This document shows, piece by piece, positions 5,253-6,636 of a stretch of DNA of 6,636 nt. The notes under the pieces were generated by a model, which was given only the letters and a program-made list of their open reading frames with translations, was not told where the DNA came from and did no database searches. The DNA is from CAYWEP01 sp964608945. Its GTDB lineage: Bacteria; Patescibacteriota; Microgenomatia; Levybacterales; UBA12049. A program made the position numbers and the translations under genes. The stretch is taken from NCBI GenBank assembly GCA_964608945.1, contig CAZSQB010000054.1:1-6636 (forward strand), written 5' to 3'. The first letter of the stretch is position 1, and every line of letters begins with the position of its first letter.

Positions 5253-6347
5253 ATGGACGCAGAAAATACCAATCAGCAAACTAGCCCTGCTCCAATTTCT
5301 TCTCCTCCCATACCTGATCAACAGAGTAAAAATCATAAGAGCTTCATATTGATTGCTGGAGTTACTATTCTCGTACTTGTTATGGGGGTAGGAGGGTACG
5401 TGTTGGGGACACAATCAACAAAAAACTCTAAACCTGCTACGCGAACAGTAGATAAAACGGTTCCTACTAAACAATTAGAGGATGGAAAACCGAAGCAGAT
5501 AACTAATGAGGAAAGCATTCTTTACGCCGACAATGGTTTTTCCTTTCACTACCCAAGGAATTTAGAATTGTATCAAGAATATGTTGGGGATGCTGTCCAA
5601 TGGAAACCAAAAAATGCAGATAGAGTAGAAGCAAAAGAGAATCTTGATGCTTTAACATTACACGAATCTTCTAAACCACTCCCTGCAATTACAACGAATG
5701 GAATATATACTATATGGAATAAGGGTTATTTTGACGCTAGAGCAGATGTAAATGTAACGTCTGTGAAGGAAGAATCAATATCTTTGGAACAAAATAAAAC
5801 ATCATTATTTACCATTGAGTGTGGTAATGGTTGTCATTATGCGATCGTCCGTTTTACCAGTAATAAAAATTATTACGAGTTTATTTACAACCTTAATTCA
5901 GGAAATATCAGTATATTCAAAGACATTCTGGCAGGTATAAGTTTCTTTGACCCAAATGCAAAGGAATGGAAAACTTATACAAGTAAGGAAGGTGGATATT
6001 CAGTTCAATATCCTGCCAATTCCACTGTTTTAGAAAAAGTCTATACCTCGGTTGACGGGGTCAGAGGATATGATAGCAATACTATTTCAATTTTTCCGAA
6101 GGGACTGACTATCACATTTGTCAAAAAAGACGATATGACACTCGACAAATATGCGAAACAAGAAGCATGTGGAGATACTGCTGAAAACAAACATCTCACA
6201 GTCGATAATGAACCGGCAATATATCAGGGATATTGTGGGATCGTGGGAGGGTATGCGGTATACGTTAAACATCACGACCTCATTTACTCTATCAAGAATG
6301 TTTCCCCCGATGACTCTATGCTCGCAACGTTCAAATTTACTGACTAG
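5253..6347 (+). CDS. Single-pass membrane protein with two PsbP-like extracellular domains
   Basis: I do not recognise a named gene. The 364-residue protein has a polar, Pro/Gln/Ser-rich N terminus (1-28), one strong transmembrane segment (about 30-51) and a Lys/Thr/Pro-rich linker (54-86). Two related domains follow. Each opens with an aromatic motif, NGFSFHYP at 94-101 and GGYSVQYP at 247-254, and closes with a similar strand, ILAGISFFD at 225-233 and MLATFKFTD at 356-364. This opening (G-[FY]-S-x-x-Y-P) and ending resemble the PsbP-like or lipoprotein-type domains often seen in secreted proteins of unknown function. Each domain holds two cysteines (C190 and C194; C306 and C328) that could form disulfides, which would fit an extracytoplasmic site. 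No catalytic motif is visible, so binding or structural roles are as likely as enzymatic ones. The gene stands alone on its own promoter and its stop is TAG. Confidence 0.8.
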   Translation: MDAENTNQQTSPAPISSPPIPDQQSKNHKSFILIAGVTILVLVMGVGGYVLGTQSTKNSKPATRTVDKTVPTKQLEDGKPKQITNEESILYADNGFSFHYPRNLELYQEYVGDAVQWKPKNADRVEAKENLDALTLHESSKPLPAITTNGIYTIWNKGYFDARADVNVTSVKEESISLEQNKTSLFTIECGNGCHYAIVRFTSNKNYYEFIYNLNSGNISIFKDILAGISFFDPNAKEWKTYTSKEGGYSVQYPANSTVLEKVYTSVDGVRGYDSNTISIFPKGLTITFVKKDDMTLDKYAKQEACGDTAENKHLTVDNEPAIYQGYCGIVGGYAVYVKHHDLIYSIKNVSPDDSMLATFKFTD

Positions 6348-6383
6348 CTTAATTTGCTCCTGAACAGAAAACCCTACGCCACC

Positions 6384-6413
6384 TTGATCCTTCTGCCTCA
6401 GATTTGTTACAAT
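6384..6413 (+). promoter_or_regulatory. Promoter of the 3'-terminal hydrolase-like gene
   Basis: TTGATC (6384-6389) and TACAAT (6408-6413) are 18 bases apart, with TGT immediately upstream of the -10. The hexamer ends 6 bases before the ATG at 6420, again placing the expected transcription start on the start codon. Confidence 0.65.
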
Positions 6414-6419
6414 CCCCGA

Positions 6420-6636
6420 ATGGCTGAGGAAAAGATTATCTTCATAATCCCCGGATACAAACATAAACCCTCGCATAAGGCATACAGCCAGATTGCCAAA
6501 ATTCTCGAAAACGAAGGCTACCTGCCATTACTTGTTACTGTTCCTTGGAGGGGACGGACAATTTCCCAAAACGTGAGGGACTTTTTGAAAGAATATAAGA
6601 AAATAAAGGCAAAGAAGAAGTATATACTCGGATTTT
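6420..6636 (+). CDS. Probable alpha/beta hydrolase, N-terminal part (truncated by window end)
   Basis: Seventy-two residues are visible before the window ends. The opening KIIFIIPGYKHKPSHKAY reads as a first core strand running into an oxyanion-type loop (P11-G12-Y13). The next strand, GYLPLLVTVPWRG (33-45), follows a helix. The last residues, KKKYILGF, look like the strand leading into a nucleophile elbow (G-[FH]-S-x-G), with the expected Ser just beyond the edge. This order fits a small alpha/beta hydrolase (esterase or serine hydrolase-like). The nucleophile, acid and His are not in view, so the assignment rests on fold pattern only. The ATG at 6420 is well supported by the adjacent extended promoter. 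Substrate and length are unknown. Confidence 0.7.
   Translation, partial: MAEEKIIFIIPGYKHKPSHKAYSQIAKILENEGYLPLLVTVPWRGRTISQNVRDFLKEYKKIKAKKKYILGF

Noticed and set aside
6087..6476. Minus-strand open frame of 129 codons across the end of the 364-residue protein gene
   Set aside because: It overlaps a well-supported gene, a promoter and the start of the hydrolase gene, and its translation shows no domain.
1..6636. CRISPR array, insertion sequence, toxin-antitoxin or phage module
   Set aside because: No regularly spaced repeats, terminal inverted repeats, transposase motifs or small paired genes were found on either strand.

Overview
The window looks like a compact chromosomal segment of a Candidate Phyla Radiation (Patescibacteria) bacterium, perhaps Saccharibacteria-like. 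This is an inference from style, not from a marker gene. The genes are small and closely packed, mostly on their own promoters. No Shine-Dalgarno sequence precedes any start. Several products are membrane-anchored proteins facing outward. The standard code fits: all eight visible stops are TAA or TAG, and the reading frames contain no in-frame TGA.

Layout. (1) 2-547 (+) is the 3' end of a gene for a protein with three tandem Cys4 zinc ribbons. (2) 570-1436 (+) encodes a membrane-anchored staphylococcal-nuclease-like enzyme with a C-terminal Excalibur calcium-binding motif. (3) Convergent to it, 1469-1945 (-) encodes a membrane-anchored FKBP-type peptidyl-prolyl isomerase, and 1962-2645 (-) a multi-pass HExxH membrane metallopeptidase resembling family M50. 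(4) 2730-3125 (-) encodes a GNAT acetyltransferase, divergent from 3179-4363 (+), the AAA+ recombination ATPase RarA/MgsA. (5) 4391-4987 (-) encodes a RibD-C/dihydrofolate-reductase-like protein, with tRNA-Gln(UUG) at 5029-5099 (-) just upstream. (6) 5253-6347 (+) encodes a single-pass membrane protein with two copies of a PsbP-like extracellular domain. (7) 6420-6636 (+) is the start of a probable alpha/beta hydrolase, cut by the window edge.

The most notable pattern is transcriptional. Every complete protein gene, and the truncated last one, has a -10 hexamer ending 6 to 10 bases before its ATG, often with an upstream TGn (extended -10). Start sites predicted from these fall on or within a few bases of the ATG. 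The whole window therefore appears to be read as leaderless, mostly monocistronic mRNAs. This also settles the start codons, which in five cases are internal to longer open frames.

The genes do not form one pathway. RarA belongs to replication-fork maintenance. The nuclease, the FKBP, the metallopeptidase and the 364-residue protein are envelope proteins. I see no convincing new defence or mobile system, no insertion sequence and no CRISPR array. No stretch above 300 bases lacks a gene; the longest is the 153 bases between the tRNA and the 364-residue protein.
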